Positions 30,031 through 39,732 of a DNA stretch of 64,000 nt are shown here, piece by piece. The notes beneath the pieces were generated by a model, which was given only the letters and a program-made list of their open reading frames with translations, searched no databases and was not told where the DNA came from. Each line of letters begins with the position of its first letter. The first letter of the stretch is position 1. Source of the DNA: Prorocentrum cordatum (lineage: Eukaryota; Sar; Dinophyceae; Prorocentrales; Prorocentraceae); assembly GCA_963575745.1 (NCBI GenBank), contig CAUYUJ010018727.1:677650-741649 (forward strand), in the 5' to 3' direction. Made by a program: the position numbers and the translations under genes.

Positions 30031-30650
30031 TCTGGCCCGAACGTCCTGGGACCGTCCCGGGGTACTGTTCGTCGGGGGACCCCAAGGGGCAGCCCCGCGC
30101 GCGCGAAGTAGAAATATTGTTAACCAGTTACCAGAGATCTTAGCACGCCGCTGGCCCGTTGGGCCGGCGAATTACGCGTTGATTGGGCCGGGTGTTTCCG
30201 ACAGTTACGCATAGCATCATCTCTTAACATTGGCGTTCCTCAGGGCAAGATTCGAGGTTGTGGATGTATTTCCTGTAGGTCAGACTGTCGACCTCCTGCT
30301 CCAGCCCCGAGCCGCACGAAGGTGAGGAGGGTAGCACAGATTGTTGGCGCTTGATGGTATCCTCAAACTCTTTAACTAAATCCGAAAAGTCGGTGTTTGG
30401 GCCCAGTGTTCACCCGACAATGAAAGTCTCCCTGGGGATGTCCCCTTGAGGCATGGTGCCGTGCGGTGGCAGAGACTGTGTCCCACTGAAATTGCAACAA
30501 GCAGTTAATAACCGCAGACATGGGCCCCCTCATGTGACTACTACGTGTGGATTCTGGAATATCTGCCAGCCCAGCTGCCGTCTTGGGCCATGCCAATTCG
30601 ACCCCCTCTCTGAGCTTGGGCGTGCGAAACCAAGAAGACAGCTACAAACG
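30031..30650. other. gene-free stretch
   Basis: No gene recognised. It may include the 3' tail of the minus-strand LINE that follows. Confidence 0.4.
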
Positions 30651-30703
30651 CCAGCGTTCACAGGGAAGGCGATAGCCTGGGTCTTGAGTTTCGTCTTTCA
30701 AAT

Positions 30704-31764
30704 CTAAGGCTGATGTGGTGCAACGCCCTCGCTTGGCTGAGTACGCAATGCGGGCAAACCTGCGTCCCATCTGAAGAAGCATGTTGTTGCCAGAGACACC
30801 GTGGACCTGGTGTCCGTAGTGCCTTGCCGGTTGCAACCGGCGGACTCTAATCGCATGGTTGGGTGATATCGAGACGAGACGTTGGCGAAACGAACGATCT
30901 CATGATGCGCGCTTTTGACCGCGCGTTTGCGCTGGGTCATGCGCGCGTGCCGCTCCGCGCCTTTGTCGATGCCCAAGTAGCTGGCCCGGAGGACCGGGAC
31001 GACCGTGATCCCCTTCCTCTTGATTGAATACGCCACGCGACGTGCATTTTGGCGATTTGAAGTCAGCATTGTACGCTGGGCTGCTGCCTGTAGCCCTTCA
31101 GCCTCCAGCCTCTCGATCGCGTGCGTTTGCACTTTGACGAGGTGTTTCCTCACGGCACCTCGGGATCCTCGAATTTGTTGGGAGAGGTCGTTTATCAATA
31201 AGCGAATGTCTACCATGTGGTGGGCGGCTGTCAATGCATCTAAGCTATAGTCGGTCACTCAGGGCGCGAAGCGCGTCCCGTTGCGCAACCCTTCAATCGC
31301 GTTGCTTGTCGGATGGAATTCCTCTGAGTAGCATTCCGTCTGCGCCAGCGCCTTCGGCGCCAGGCGCGACTGCAGCTCGAGGAGGGGGATGGCGGGCGAG
31401 AAGCCCAAGGCCGTCGCCGCGCGAGCGAGTCGGAGCCACCCGATGCCGTCGTAGAAGCTCTGAATGTCCATGAGGCCGTGACCGCAGGCCATTTCCAGCG
31501 CGCTGGAGATTTCATCCACCAGTATGCAGAACACCCTTTTCGTAAGGATGGGCCCCCCCTACCACCATCGCGTTGCAACGAGGTTGTGTGTCGACGGCCC
31601 ACTGCTTGTTCAGCGGATCCCTGGCCAGCGACCAGATGCGGGGGGGCACCCGCGTCTCGACCGACTTCAGCGCGTCCGCCAGTTCGCCCAATCCTTCCAG
31701 GGATAACCGTTCGACGTCGATAAAGGGAGAGTTTGTCATTTCCTTGCCCCGCCCGCGGTCTCAT
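30704..31764 (-). pseudogene. LINE 1 reverse transcriptase
   Basis: The frame 31259-31534 gives MDIQSFYDGIGWLRLARAAT then ALGFSPAIPLLELQ, the motif A region of LINE-type RTs (the Asp of DIQSFYD). After a stop at about 31259 the next frame gives DALTAAHHMVDIRLLINDLS followed by QQIRGSRG. LINDLSQ sits where related RTs have a VDD-type box, so the first catalytic Asp is Asn. KRKGITVVPVLRASYLGIDK then corresponds to the thumb. Upstream, LGELADALKSVETRVPPRIW is the fingers side. With a stop, frame changes and a lost catalytic residue, it is not functional. Confidence 0.7.
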
Positions 31765-33062
31765 CTGATAAGTTGCGAGTTGGAGTTGGGTGTTTGTCAG
31801 GGTGGGCAGCTTGTGACATTGGGTAGCTTCTCGAATAGCGTCGAGTGTGATAATCGACTCTACGATGGGCTCTCATCCTGAAGCACTACATAGCTCGTGC
31901 CATCGCTTCACCCTGCGGTCCACGATGTCTCTGGGATGGCGACGGATGGCCCCGTCGAGTTTGAGCTCCGCGGGCGGGGGAAGTCTCTTGATGCAGGCGT
32001 GTGGTCTGCGGGCTGTTGGCTCGGGCACGATCCATGGGCGGAGCTCCTCCACAGACGCGCGAGTGGCACGCCCCCTCGGATCTTCGCCCCGCCCCCTCAG
32101 CAACCAACACCATATCTCGAAGAACGGTAACGTGAACTTGCGATGCGATCAGGAGATGAGCAGTAGATTGATCAACGCCCCACTTGGTTTTAGCCAATGC
32201 AGCATGATGAACATGAGCAGGGTGTTGTGTCTCGCATGCGTCTGCCAACGCTTCGCATTGCCGCTGTCCATTATACCGTATTCTGCTCGCGCAGCAGTCT
32301 GGCGAGAACAGCGTGGGCTCTAGCCGACCGTGCGTTGTGAGCGTCTCGAAGAGTTGCAGCTCGAACGCGTTCCTGCAGCAGGAACTTGATGCATTGCGAC
32401 TCGGTGGCCCTGTGGCCCTGCTCGGAGCCAGAGGCTTCCGCGGCAGCCCATGATGGTCGGACATGGTGCGTTCGATTGTGGCCTACCAGTCTTCAAGCTT
32501 GCCGCTGACCAGATCTCATCCCGAATATAAGAAACCCGAACCTTAATTACACAGTGAACACGTGGTCTCACCGAGGTCCCCGTCTGTGCAGTTGGGAGAT
32601 TGATTATGTGCGGGTTGGTTCGATGAATCTGCCGAAAAAAAGAAGACCCCTTTATCCCTAATGTTTCTGGCTCTCCTAACAAATGTCCCCATCAAAGGGT
32701 CAGGGGTTCCTTGTTGGTTAATCAAGATCGACTTGGCGAGCGCCTACCTTGCAGGCAAGAGAACCAGAAACAGCGTCCCACTGGCAAGGCGCAGCAAGGA
32801 CGCAAACTCAGGTACGATGCTCCAGCCAAGATGGGGGCGGAATGGGGAACGTCAGGAGTGGGGCAGCAGCATCACCAGCAGCAGTGCACGGCTCGGAAGC
32901 TGAATGGTCTTGGGATTTTATTGCCCAGCCTCCCCCGTTTGGATGCCTTCTATGTTAGCGTTGCGAACGGGGGGTGAGCGAGGTCCCCTGAGCTTGCCGA
33001 TTGAAAGCCGGCCTGGCCTCCAGAACCCCCCGAGCCCCGAAGGCGAGGCATTCGAGGGCCCG

Positions 33063-33596
33063 TCACATGCCCCGAAACGGCTCGGCGGTCCAGGGATCCC
33101 CCTCGACCTCATCCCCGAACGGAAACTCAAACTCCAGATCGGGATTGGCGTCAGCCTGCATCTTCTGCGAGCTGGCGTAAGGGTTTTCAAGTGCATCGCC
33201 AACCAAATCCAGAGCCTCCGGGTGGACATGAGCCTTCGTTCTTGCCGCTTTTTCGGCGCGAGCTACTTTGGCTCGTGACGACTTGGAATCAGGGGTGGGG
33301 ATAGAGAAAGGACGGTGTAATTGCGGCAAGTTCGCCGCCATGCGCAAAGAGTGTGTGAGAAGTTGGGATGTTGAGCCCTTTAAATCTAGGAGAAGCCCGC
33401 AGTGCGCTTTCCACGATGCGTCAATTGTGCTTTCGAGACGCGCAATGTATGGCACAACATTCGAGCTTACCAGGGCGCAATCGATCTCCGATCTTCTAGC
33501 AATGGCGGTGCATGCGACCGACGCGCTACAAGCAGTGAGGACGTCACCGTGAACCCGATCTACGAGCACCCGTCTCTTTAAAAGGTTGGTCAGCAT
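33063..33596 (-). pseudogene. LINE 1 endonuclease, C-terminal part
   Basis: A 177-codon minus-strand frame with VLTACSASVACTAIARRSEI, then DCALVSSNVVPYIARL and ASWKAHCGLLLDLKG. SEID and the AHCGL histidine match the final Ser-Asp-His part of AP-type LINE endonucleases. The downstream part (VARAEKAARTKAHVHPEALD) is the linker toward RT. The catalytic Glu and the earlier strands are missing, so it is an inactive fragment. Confidence 0.65.
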
Positions 33597-33616
33597 GTTC
33601 CAGTAGGCGAATACTA

Positions 33617-33775
33617 TCGATGACGCCTACTGCGAATCGACGCCGCCCCCTGCCTTTTGGAATCGCCCACGTGGCCGAACGTTGTGAGCAGAGCTCTGCC
33701 AAGCTATCGGACTATGTTTTCCACCAGCCGTTGTGGAAACCCTTCGAGGAACACGCGGGGGAGAAAGAAGAAGCG
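33617..33775 (+). repeat. dispersed head repeat H, copy 2
   Basis: GACGCC..GCGAATC..CCCTGCCTTTTGGAA, CCCACGTGGCCGAACGTTGT, then GCCAAGCTATCGG...CCGTTGTGGAAACCCTTC. The copy at 57122-57283 matches over the whole length. It runs into a GGA microsatellite and then an 11-bp array, as the other full copy runs into an 11-bp array. Confidence 0.75.
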
Positions 33776-33789
33776 GAGCAGAGGGAGGA

Positions 33790-33862
33790 CAAATAGAGGA
33801 GGAGGAGGAGGAGGAGGAGGAGGAGGAGGAGGAAGAGGAGGAGGAGGAGGAGGAGGAGGAAT
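33790..33862. repeat. GGA microsatellite
   Basis: A pure purine GGA run directly after head repeat H; a second purine run follows at 33915-33972. Confidence 0.95.
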
Positions 33863-33974
33863 AAGAAGAACGCTGCGTGCTTTAGCATGGCGTCCGCGCA
33901 ACCAAAAAACAAAGGAGGAGGAGGCAGAGACAGACGAGGAGGAGAAGCAGGAGGCGGAGGAGGAGGAGGAGGAC

Positions 33975-34470
33975 TCTTGAGGCCTTCTGGGAGCTTCTCG
34001 TGGGCCTCTCGGATGCCTCTTGGACGCCTCCCTGGGCCTCTTGGGAGCCTCTTGCGAGCCTCTTGGGCCATCTTGAGGCCATGTTGGGCTATCTTGGATT
34101 CATCTTGGGCCGCCATGGAGACATCTTGCGGCCATCTAGGGCCCTCTTGGGGCGCTTAAGAGCCGTCTTGGAGGCCATCTTCACCGTCTTGGAGGCCTTT
34201 TGGGCCGTCGTGGGGCCATCTTCGGGGCCTCTTAGGCGATCTGTTTGGGCCGTCTTGGGCCCTTAGAGGACCGAAAACATGCAAAAGCCACACACCTCCA
34301 AACACCCGCGGAACAAAAACAATGATTTTGGCCTTTTCGGCCCTTCCTGACGGCCCGTTTGGAGGCCTCTTAGACCGTCTGAGGCGGCCGTCTTGGGCTC
34401 TTTGGGACCATCTTCGCGGTCTTGGAGACAGTCTTGGAACCATCTCGGCCGTCTTGGAGGCATCTTGATC
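33975..34470 (+). repeat. 11-bp degenerate array, block 2
   Basis: GGGCCTCTTGG and GGCCATCTTGG words about every 11 bases. The spacer at 34263-34345 includes AACAATGATTTTGGCCTTTT. Confidence 0.8.
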
Positions 34471-34631
34471 ACCTTGGAGGCTATCTTCAAGCCATCTGAA
34501 GCGAAAGAGCCGACGAGACAGGAAGCCGGCGCTCTGCGCCGAATTCCCAGGGGGGGTTCTAAAAGAGCCATAACATTTTTCAGAAAGTCCAGCACGCCGG
34601 GCACCCCCGTGGCAAGCCAACAGGGCGGCGG

Positions 34632-34811
34632 ATGACGGAAAGCGCGCCTCGCGCGCGATCCGTTAGCCGGGAGAACTGAGACCGGGGGGAGTCCGAGAGG
34701 GGCGGCAGGCCGACCCCCAGATGACGGAAAGCGCGCGTAGCGTGCGATCCGCCAGTCGGGAGGACTTGAGCCGGGGGGGAGATCGAGGGGGGGCGGCAGG
34801 CCGACCCTCAG
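34632..34811. repeat. 89-bp tandem duplication
   Basis: ATGACGGAAAGCGCGC starts at 34632 and again at 34721, each followed by GCGATCCG, GGGAGGACT-like and GGGCGGCAGGCCGACCC words. Confidence 0.85.
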
Positions 34812-34829
34812 ATCGAATGGCAGGAGTTG

Positions 34830-35375
34830 CCGGCCGAGAGACCTCCAGAGGCCTTAAGATGTCCCAAGACGGTGCAAGGTGGCCTCCACTCCACGACGGC
34901 TCCAGAGGGGTCACGAGGCTTCTAGCTTCGCCGAGAAGGCCTCGAAGACGGCTGCAGAGGCCTCCAAGACGGTACAAGAGTCCTCCCGGACGCCCCAAGA
35001 GGCCTCCCCAGAGGGCCCAGAAAAGCAAAATTCAATGTGGTCCGATAGTGTTTGAAGGTGTTTGGGATTCTCTCCTTTTCGGCTTCCCGACGCTCCCAGA
35101 CCTCCCAAGAGGCCCCTCAGATCGCCCGCAGACGGCCAAAGCGGCCCCCAAGACGGCCCCAAGACGGCCCCAAGACGGCCCCAAGACGGCCCCAGAGGCT
35201 TCCAAGACGGCCCCAGATGCCTCCAAGACGGCTCCAAGATGGGGCCCGGACGGGGCACTCGAACGGATTTTCCGGGTCGTCGCCCCCGAGAGGCCCCTAA
35301 GATGCGCCCAAGAGGCCCCCATGAGGCCCTCCCCAAGAGACCCAAAAACAGCCCCCAAGAGGCCTCACAACTCCC
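34830..35375 (-). repeat. 11-bp degenerate array, block 3 (complement orientation)
   Basis: AAGACGGCCCC repeats at exact 11-base steps from 35150 to about 35193, then alternates with 10-base AGAGGCTTCC units. The spacer at 35020-35095 ends CCTTTTCGGCTTCCCGACGC. A GAG-rich microsatellite follows. Confidence 0.85.
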
Positions 35376-35384
35376 TCGCCCGAG

Positions 35385-35742
35385 GAGGAGACAGAAGAAG
35401 AGGTGGAGGAAGAGGAGGAGGAGGAGGTGGAGGAGGTGGAGGAGGAGAAGGACCGAGGAGCGAGGAGCGAAGAGAGAGGAGGGAGGCGCGAGGCGCGAGG
35501 AGCGAGGAGCGAGGAGCGAGGAGCGAGGAGGATAGGGGAGGAGGAGGAGCGAGGAGCGATGCGCGAGGAGCGAAGAGCGAGGAGCAGGAGGAGAAGGCGC
35601 GAGCGAGGAGGAGGAGGAGCAGGAGGAGCCAGGATCAGCGAGGACCAACGAGGACGAGCGAGAACGAGCGAGGAGGAGAAGCGATGAGCGAGGAGGAGGA
35701 GGAGGAGGAGGAGGAGGAGGAGGAGGTGAAGGAGGAGAGGAT
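35385..35742. repeat. purine-rich minisatellite (GGAGGA, GAGCGAGGA)
   Basis: Almost pyrimidine-free on the + strand: GGA runs (35395-35450), then GAGCGAGGAGC units (35455-35680), then GGA again. Confidence 0.9.
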
Positions 35743-35771
35743 ATCTAATGGCACAATTTTCGGTAATGTTC

Positions 35772-35935
35772 GGTCCTAGACGGCCCCAAGACGGCCCAAG
35801 AGGGCTCACCGACGGCCCCCGAGGGCCCCATGACAGCCCAAGCCCCCCAAGGCGGCCCAAGAGGGCCCCAGGACGACCCGAGAGGGCCCCAAGACAGCCC
35901 GAAGGAGCCCAAAAAGGACCCCCATAAGGGCCCAG
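35772..35935 (-). repeat. 11-bp degenerate array, block 4
   Basis: CAAGACGGCCC, AGAGGGCCCC words on the + strand, that is, the complement of blocks 1 and 2. Confidence 0.75.
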
Positions 35936-36204
35936 CGAGGCCATACTCACTGATGTTCGCAAGGTTGTTTGTTAGTTGTTGTATGACGTGCCAACGTCTG
36001 AACGCCAAGAGGGCTCCAAGACACTGGGCAAGCGATCTCGCGCCTTCACAGAGTGCGAGCGCTGCCCGTCCCCGTGCCAAGCAGCTGACAGAAAGAGTGA
36101 CGTACGAGCGATGGACGTTCCGGTGGGGCGAAGCCCTTTAGGGCGGGGGGTTCAGGGGAGGGGGGTAAACCGCGAAAGAAAATGATAACATGCCCTTTCC
36201 CTCC

Positions 36205-36745
36205 AAGGCCTGCCTCCGAGGCGCCCAAGACGGCCCAAGATACTCCGAAGACGGCCCAAGAAGCCCCCGAGAGGGGTCCCAGAGGGCTCCAAGACGGCCC
36301 CAGGGCGTTCTAAAAGAGCCCCAGATCGCCCAAAAGCGTTCCCAGATGGCCTCCGATGGCGTCGAGACGGTCCGAGAGAGCCCTGGGACGCCCCAAGGGG
36401 CCTCCAAGAGGCCCTTTTAGCAGGGCTCACAGAGACAAAATCCAGTGATGGTCTTCAGGTTATTGTATGATTTTGGCCTTCGCGCCTTTTCGGCTTCCCG
36501 ACGCTTCAATACGGCCCAAGAGGCCCTAAAGATCGCCCTAGGGCGGCCCAAGCAGGCCCCAAGACGGGCCCAAGATGGCTCAAGGACGGGCGAAGAGGGC
36601 CCAAAGACGGCCCAGGAGAGCCTTACGAGAGCCTCCCCAAGAGGGCCCCACGAGGCCCCCAAGAGGGCCCCAACACGGCCAGAGCATCCCAAGACGGCCT
36701 AAAAGGACCCCAGGGACGGTCCAAGAGGACCCCGAGCACAAATGT
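36205..36745 (-). repeat. 11-bp degenerate array, block 5
   Basis: GCCCAAGACGG words throughout. The spacer at 36425-36505 includes CAGTGATGGTC, ATGATTTTGGCCTTCGCG and CCTTTTCGGCTTCCCGACGC, as in block 3. Confidence 0.8.
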
Positions 36746-37187
36746 AGAACCAATGATATGTGAGTACGTTTTCTTGGACCACAGCGGGCCAGAATGAACC
36801 ATTCCAGGCATCCGCGGGCCAGGATGAACCATTTCCAGTACCCCAAAGGGGCGATAATCCTGGAGCTGCAGCAACCCATTGCCTTACGACCCCGCCCCCC
36901 ACCCCTGGGACCCCCCCCCAGTCCGAGAAGGGGCAAAGGGAAGGGTTTACGACATTGTTCGATCATCTTGAGGTGGTCGATCTCGCTTACGACGACAACG
37001 ATTCAAAGGAGGCTGACGTACTTCAGTTTGGGTTGGACTGTCCTCGCGTCGAATAGCCTCTCACACACGCCGACTGCATCGGCGGCGGATCTGGACACGG
37101 CCCCTCCTCCGCGCTGTGCGCCCCCAGACGCATGCGCGAAGCGCAAGCGCACGCGCGCGATGATGTTGCAGTCAAGTCGCCGAAATC
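36746..37187. other. gene-free stretch
   Basis: Nothing recognised beyond a local AGAATGAACCATT/AGGATGAACCATT duplication near 36790-36835. Confidence 0.4.
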
Positions 37188-37357
37188 GGGCGACGAAATC
37201 TATACATATCCACTGCTCCCTGACCATGCCCATCTTGAACCCAGGAGCTGTGTATGCGCCCTCCTGGCCAAGCCAGGAGGGCGTGGCGTATACACCGCTG
37301 CCGGGTTGAGGATGGGCCTGGCCAGGGAGCAGTGGATATGTATAGATTTCGTCGCCC
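37188..37357. mobile_element. 170-bp foldback element with perfect 35-bp arms
   Basis: The left arm 37188-37222 starts GGGCGACGAAATCTATACAT and the right arm 37323-37357 is its exact complement. The centre is itself a hairpin: GCGCCCTCCTGGC faces GCCAGGAGGGCG around a three-base loop near 37269. The whole element can fold into one long stem. It has no coding capacity and lies in channel intron 4, about 230 bases before exon 5. Perfect arms suggest recent origin or maintained structure. Confidence 0.85.
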
Positions 37358-37589
37358 TACGAAAGAAGAACCACGCTCGATGCGGATTCGCTATCGGGGG
37401 GACTGTCGCCGATCTATCGGCGGCGCATCGCCGATTCCAGCTCGCTGTTTGCGCCCCCGAGTCGGTCCCCCCCTCTCGTGAACTGTGGGCGCGCGTGTGC
37501 GGTGTTCTGTGTTCTGCTCATGCGCAGGGGGGCCCAGTGCGATTGAAAGAGCCCCTGTTGGGGTGCGGGGAGCCGCGTCGTCTGGCCAG

Positions 37590-37726
37590 GACGGCTCGCG
37601 CACCCTGACCATTACGGAGTTCATCAACGGCTGCAAGAAGCTCAAGGGCACGGCACAGAGCAAGGACCTCCTCGTGATCCAGGCCCAGGCGGACATCCTT
37701 TCCACCAAGATGGAGGGCCTCGGAAG
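37590..37726 (+). CDS. cation channel exon 5: EF-hand 2 loop and following helix
   Basis: The exon begins after CCAG at 37589 and reads DGSRTLTITEFINGCKKLKG, TAQSKDLLVIQAQADI, then LSTKMEGLG. Joined to exon 4 it completes the loop DGDGSRTLTITE, with ligands at 1, 3, 5, 7, 9 and 12. FINGCKKLKG after the loop is typical of the helix in channel-linked EF-hands. It ends at GGAAG|GC (37726), a GC donor whose phase matches the next exon. About 30 bases after it an AT-rich microsatellite starts. Confidence 0.75.
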
Positions 37727-37755
37727 GCCTCGAGTAAGAAACACTAGCATAAACA

Positions 37756-37776
37756 TGTATATAGATATATACATAC

Positions 37777-37823
<47 letters not shown>

Positions 37824-37848
37824 TATATATATATATACATATATATAG
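37756..37848. repeat. TA-rich microsatellite in channel intron 5
   Basis: TATATA with ATACAT interruptions. Confidence 0.95.
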
Positions 37849-37855
37849 TCGAGCA

Positions 37856-37976
37856 GATCCGTGCTGATTCCTTGGGTCGGTGCGGGGCCCTCCCGGCAGC
37901 GCCCCTGGCGACGCCCCTGGCGCTCTCCGCGCCCCTGGGAGGGGCCCAGCGCCGATCCAAGGAACCCGCGTGGATC
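37856..37976. mobile_element. small foldback element (TIR family, copy 4)
   Basis: 121 bp in channel intron 5. The left end GATCCGTGCTGATTCCTTGG faces the right end (complement GATCCACGCGGGTTCCTTGG). The interior is rich in GCGCCCCTGG words. Confidence 0.65.
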
Positions 37977-38011
37977 TCAGAACATTGATGTTGTCTGTCT
38001 CTTCTTCGAAG

Positions 38012-38240
38012 GTCCCTGGAGGACAGCGCCCGGATGATGACCATCCTCGATGCGATCACCTCGCGCACCGACCTCCGCTTCGCGTCCTCCGTAGAGGGGG
38101 CCCGGCGGAGGCAGGCGAGCAACGCTAGCGGCATGAAGCCCATGAAGCCAATAGAGAAGACAAAGAGCAGCACCACGAGGCAGAAGATGACCATGGGCAA
38201 TTGCCCAGCGCTCCCGCTGTTCCCCGACCTGCTCCGCTGA
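38012..38240 (+). CDS. cation channel exon 6: C-terminal tail
   Basis: The exon follows CGAAG at 38007-38011. With the last two bases of exon 5 the frame gives GRSLEDSARMMTILDAITSR, then TDLRFASSVEG, then a basic tail (SGMKPMKPIEKTKSSTTRQK) ending NCPALPLFPDLLR and TGA at 38238. The helix before the tail could be a short coiled coil. Intron 5 (37727-38011) has a GC donor and AG|G acceptor, with the word GAAGG present at both ends. No polyadenylation signal is recognised. Confidence 0.68.
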
Positions 38241-38724
38241 CACGGGTCGGAGTTGAGAGGCGGCCAGACGTATTCAGCCGATCTTCCCTGGCTGCGCATT
38301 TGGGGGTCGGTTCCGAACTTCCTTCGGAGGGTGGCCAGTCGAGATACCGGTGGCCCTCCTTGTCGGGGGGCCGCCCAAAGGCTTCTCGTCGCCACGGCTG
38401 GATTCGCTTCGAAAAACGGGTCAGGATGGACCGCGGGAAGGGTCCAGAGATAGATTTTGAGTGAATTCTAGACGCTTCGCGTATCCCCACCAGCCCATCC
38501 AGAAACCGTGTCCAGACGAGTTGCGGTGATCAGGGAAGTGCGGAAGCAAAGAGGGGAACAACCGATCCGTGCGAACGAGGGAGGAGGACGATGAGAAAGA
38601 GGAGGTTGGATGGATGTATGGATGAGGGAGTGGGGAGAAGGAAGATGCGTAGGATGAGGAGGAAGAGGAAGAGAAGGAGTAGGAGGAGAAAGGAGGAGCA
38701 GGAGGAGAAGGGCAAGCAAGGGGG
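38241..38724. other. gene-free stretch with purine microsatellite
   Basis: No gene. From 38575 to 38712 the + strand is GGA/GAGGA-rich with GGATGTATGGATG interruptions. Confidence 0.5.
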
Positions 38725-38915
38725 CCAGAGGTCTCTTGGATGCCTCTGGGAGCCTCTTGGGATATCTCTTTGGCGCTTCTTGTTGGCCTCTTGGGACGTC
38801 TTGGGGGCCTCCTGGGGGCCTCTTGGGGGCATCGTGGGGCCATCTTGGGGCCATCTTGGGGCGTCTTGGGGGGTTCTGGGCGCTTCTTTGGGCCATCTTG
38901 GAGGACATCGATCAA
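38725..38915 (+). repeat. 11-bp degenerate array, block 6
   Basis: GGCCTCTTGGG and GGCCATCTTGGG words, then a spacer (38907-38995) containing CCAGTGATTTTGGCTTCC. GTAAACC-containing words shortly after (39060-39075) also occur near block 5 (36158-36175). Confidence 0.75.
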
Positions 38916-38995
38916 AGAAGGGGATGGTCGCAATTCGCCAAAATGGGGCCAACACCTTAGCAAAACCAGTGATTTTGGCTTCCTCGCCGAGTCCG

Positions 38996-39297
38996 TTTTG
39001 GACGCCCTGACCGCTCGCGAACCCCCCCCCTCCAGGTCCAGGGGAGGGGGTTCGGGGGGATGGGTAAACCCCTCCCCGAAGGGGAAGAAGGGGGTGGAAG
39101 AGGAAACTCTCTAAACCACCCACGCCCAGAGGGCTGGTGTGATTTGGGTTGGGCGGGAGCCGCCGTTGTCTCGTTGGCCCTCGCCCACTGCTCATAGCTG
39201 TCTCCCGCTGCTCGGGGTTGATCCTCCCTCGCTTCCGCACGAGCAGCGGGGTCCTTTAGGCCGCTCTCGCTCCGCTGAAGACTGCTTGCAAGCCTTC
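38996..39297. other. gene-free stretch
   Basis: Nothing recognised. Confidence 0.4.
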
Positions 39298-39400
39298 TGC
39301 TGCTCCTCCTCCTCCTCCTCCTCCTCCTCCACCTCCTCCACCTCCTCCTCCTCCTCCTCCTCCTCCTCCTCCTCCTCCTCCTCCTCCTCCTCTCTGGCTC
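39298..39400. repeat. TCC microsatellite
   Basis: Pyrimidine run CTCCTCCTCC with two CACCTC interruptions. Confidence 0.95.
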
Positions 39401-39732
39401 CTCTTCCGTCCTCGCCCCGTCCCTCCTCCCCGCCTGCTCCCCCTCTTTCGCCGTAGCCCTGTCCTCCTTCCTCTAGCCTCTCGCCCTCCCTCCTTCCCTC
39501 CTCCTCAGCGTTCGTGATGGGTGATAGGGGGCAGCTCATGGCAGCTCATGAGCCCAACCCGACATCGACAGGATGACGCCTACCCCCCAAGGGCGTCAGC
39601 GCTACTCTACGATCCTCTTCCTCCCTCCTCATCCTCCTCCTGCTTCCGTCGTCCTCCCTCCTCCTCTTGTTCCTCGTTCCGTCCTCCTCTGTTCAGGCTT
39701 GCCGAGGGGCGTGGCTTCTGGCAGGTGCCGCC

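Larger units (their letters stand above)
30650..33600 (-). mobile_element. LINE 1, 5'-truncated and decayed non-LTR retrotransposon
   Basis: Minus-strand fragments appear in LINE order: C-terminal part of an AP-type endonuclease (33063-33596), linker, reverse transcriptase (31255-31764) and thumb region (30704-31258). Frames change several times, with stops between them. It lies antisense inside channel intron 4. The N-terminal half of the endonuclease is missing, as in ordinary 5' truncation, and a different repeat (head repeat H) begins just beyond 33600. Confidence 0.7.
8605..38240 (+). other. gene span: single-domain voltage-gated-type cation channel with paired EF-hands, six exons
   Basis: Six + strand exons assemble into one six-transmembrane channel subunit of roughly 610 residues: N-terminal tail, S1-S6, then two EF-hands and a short C-terminal tail. 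Known single-domain channels of this architecture work as plasma-membrane tetramers that pass Na+ or Ca2+. The strongest link across the long introns is the second EF-hand: its loop DGDGSRTLTITE is written half in the exon at 25471-25542 and half in the exon at 37590-37726. Introns 3 and 4 are about 13.3 and 12.0 kb and contain a Copia element, a LINE pseudogene, satellites and foldback elements. Exon 1/2 and 2/3 joints are not resolved, and exon 3 has no visible AG acceptor, so the gene may be live with unusual splicing or may be damaged there. Confidence 0.75.

Noticed and set aside
37183-37360. Foldback considered as a transcription terminator
   Set aside because: It is 170 bp long, lies in an intron of a eukaryotic gene and has no T-run; a transposable element is the simpler reading.
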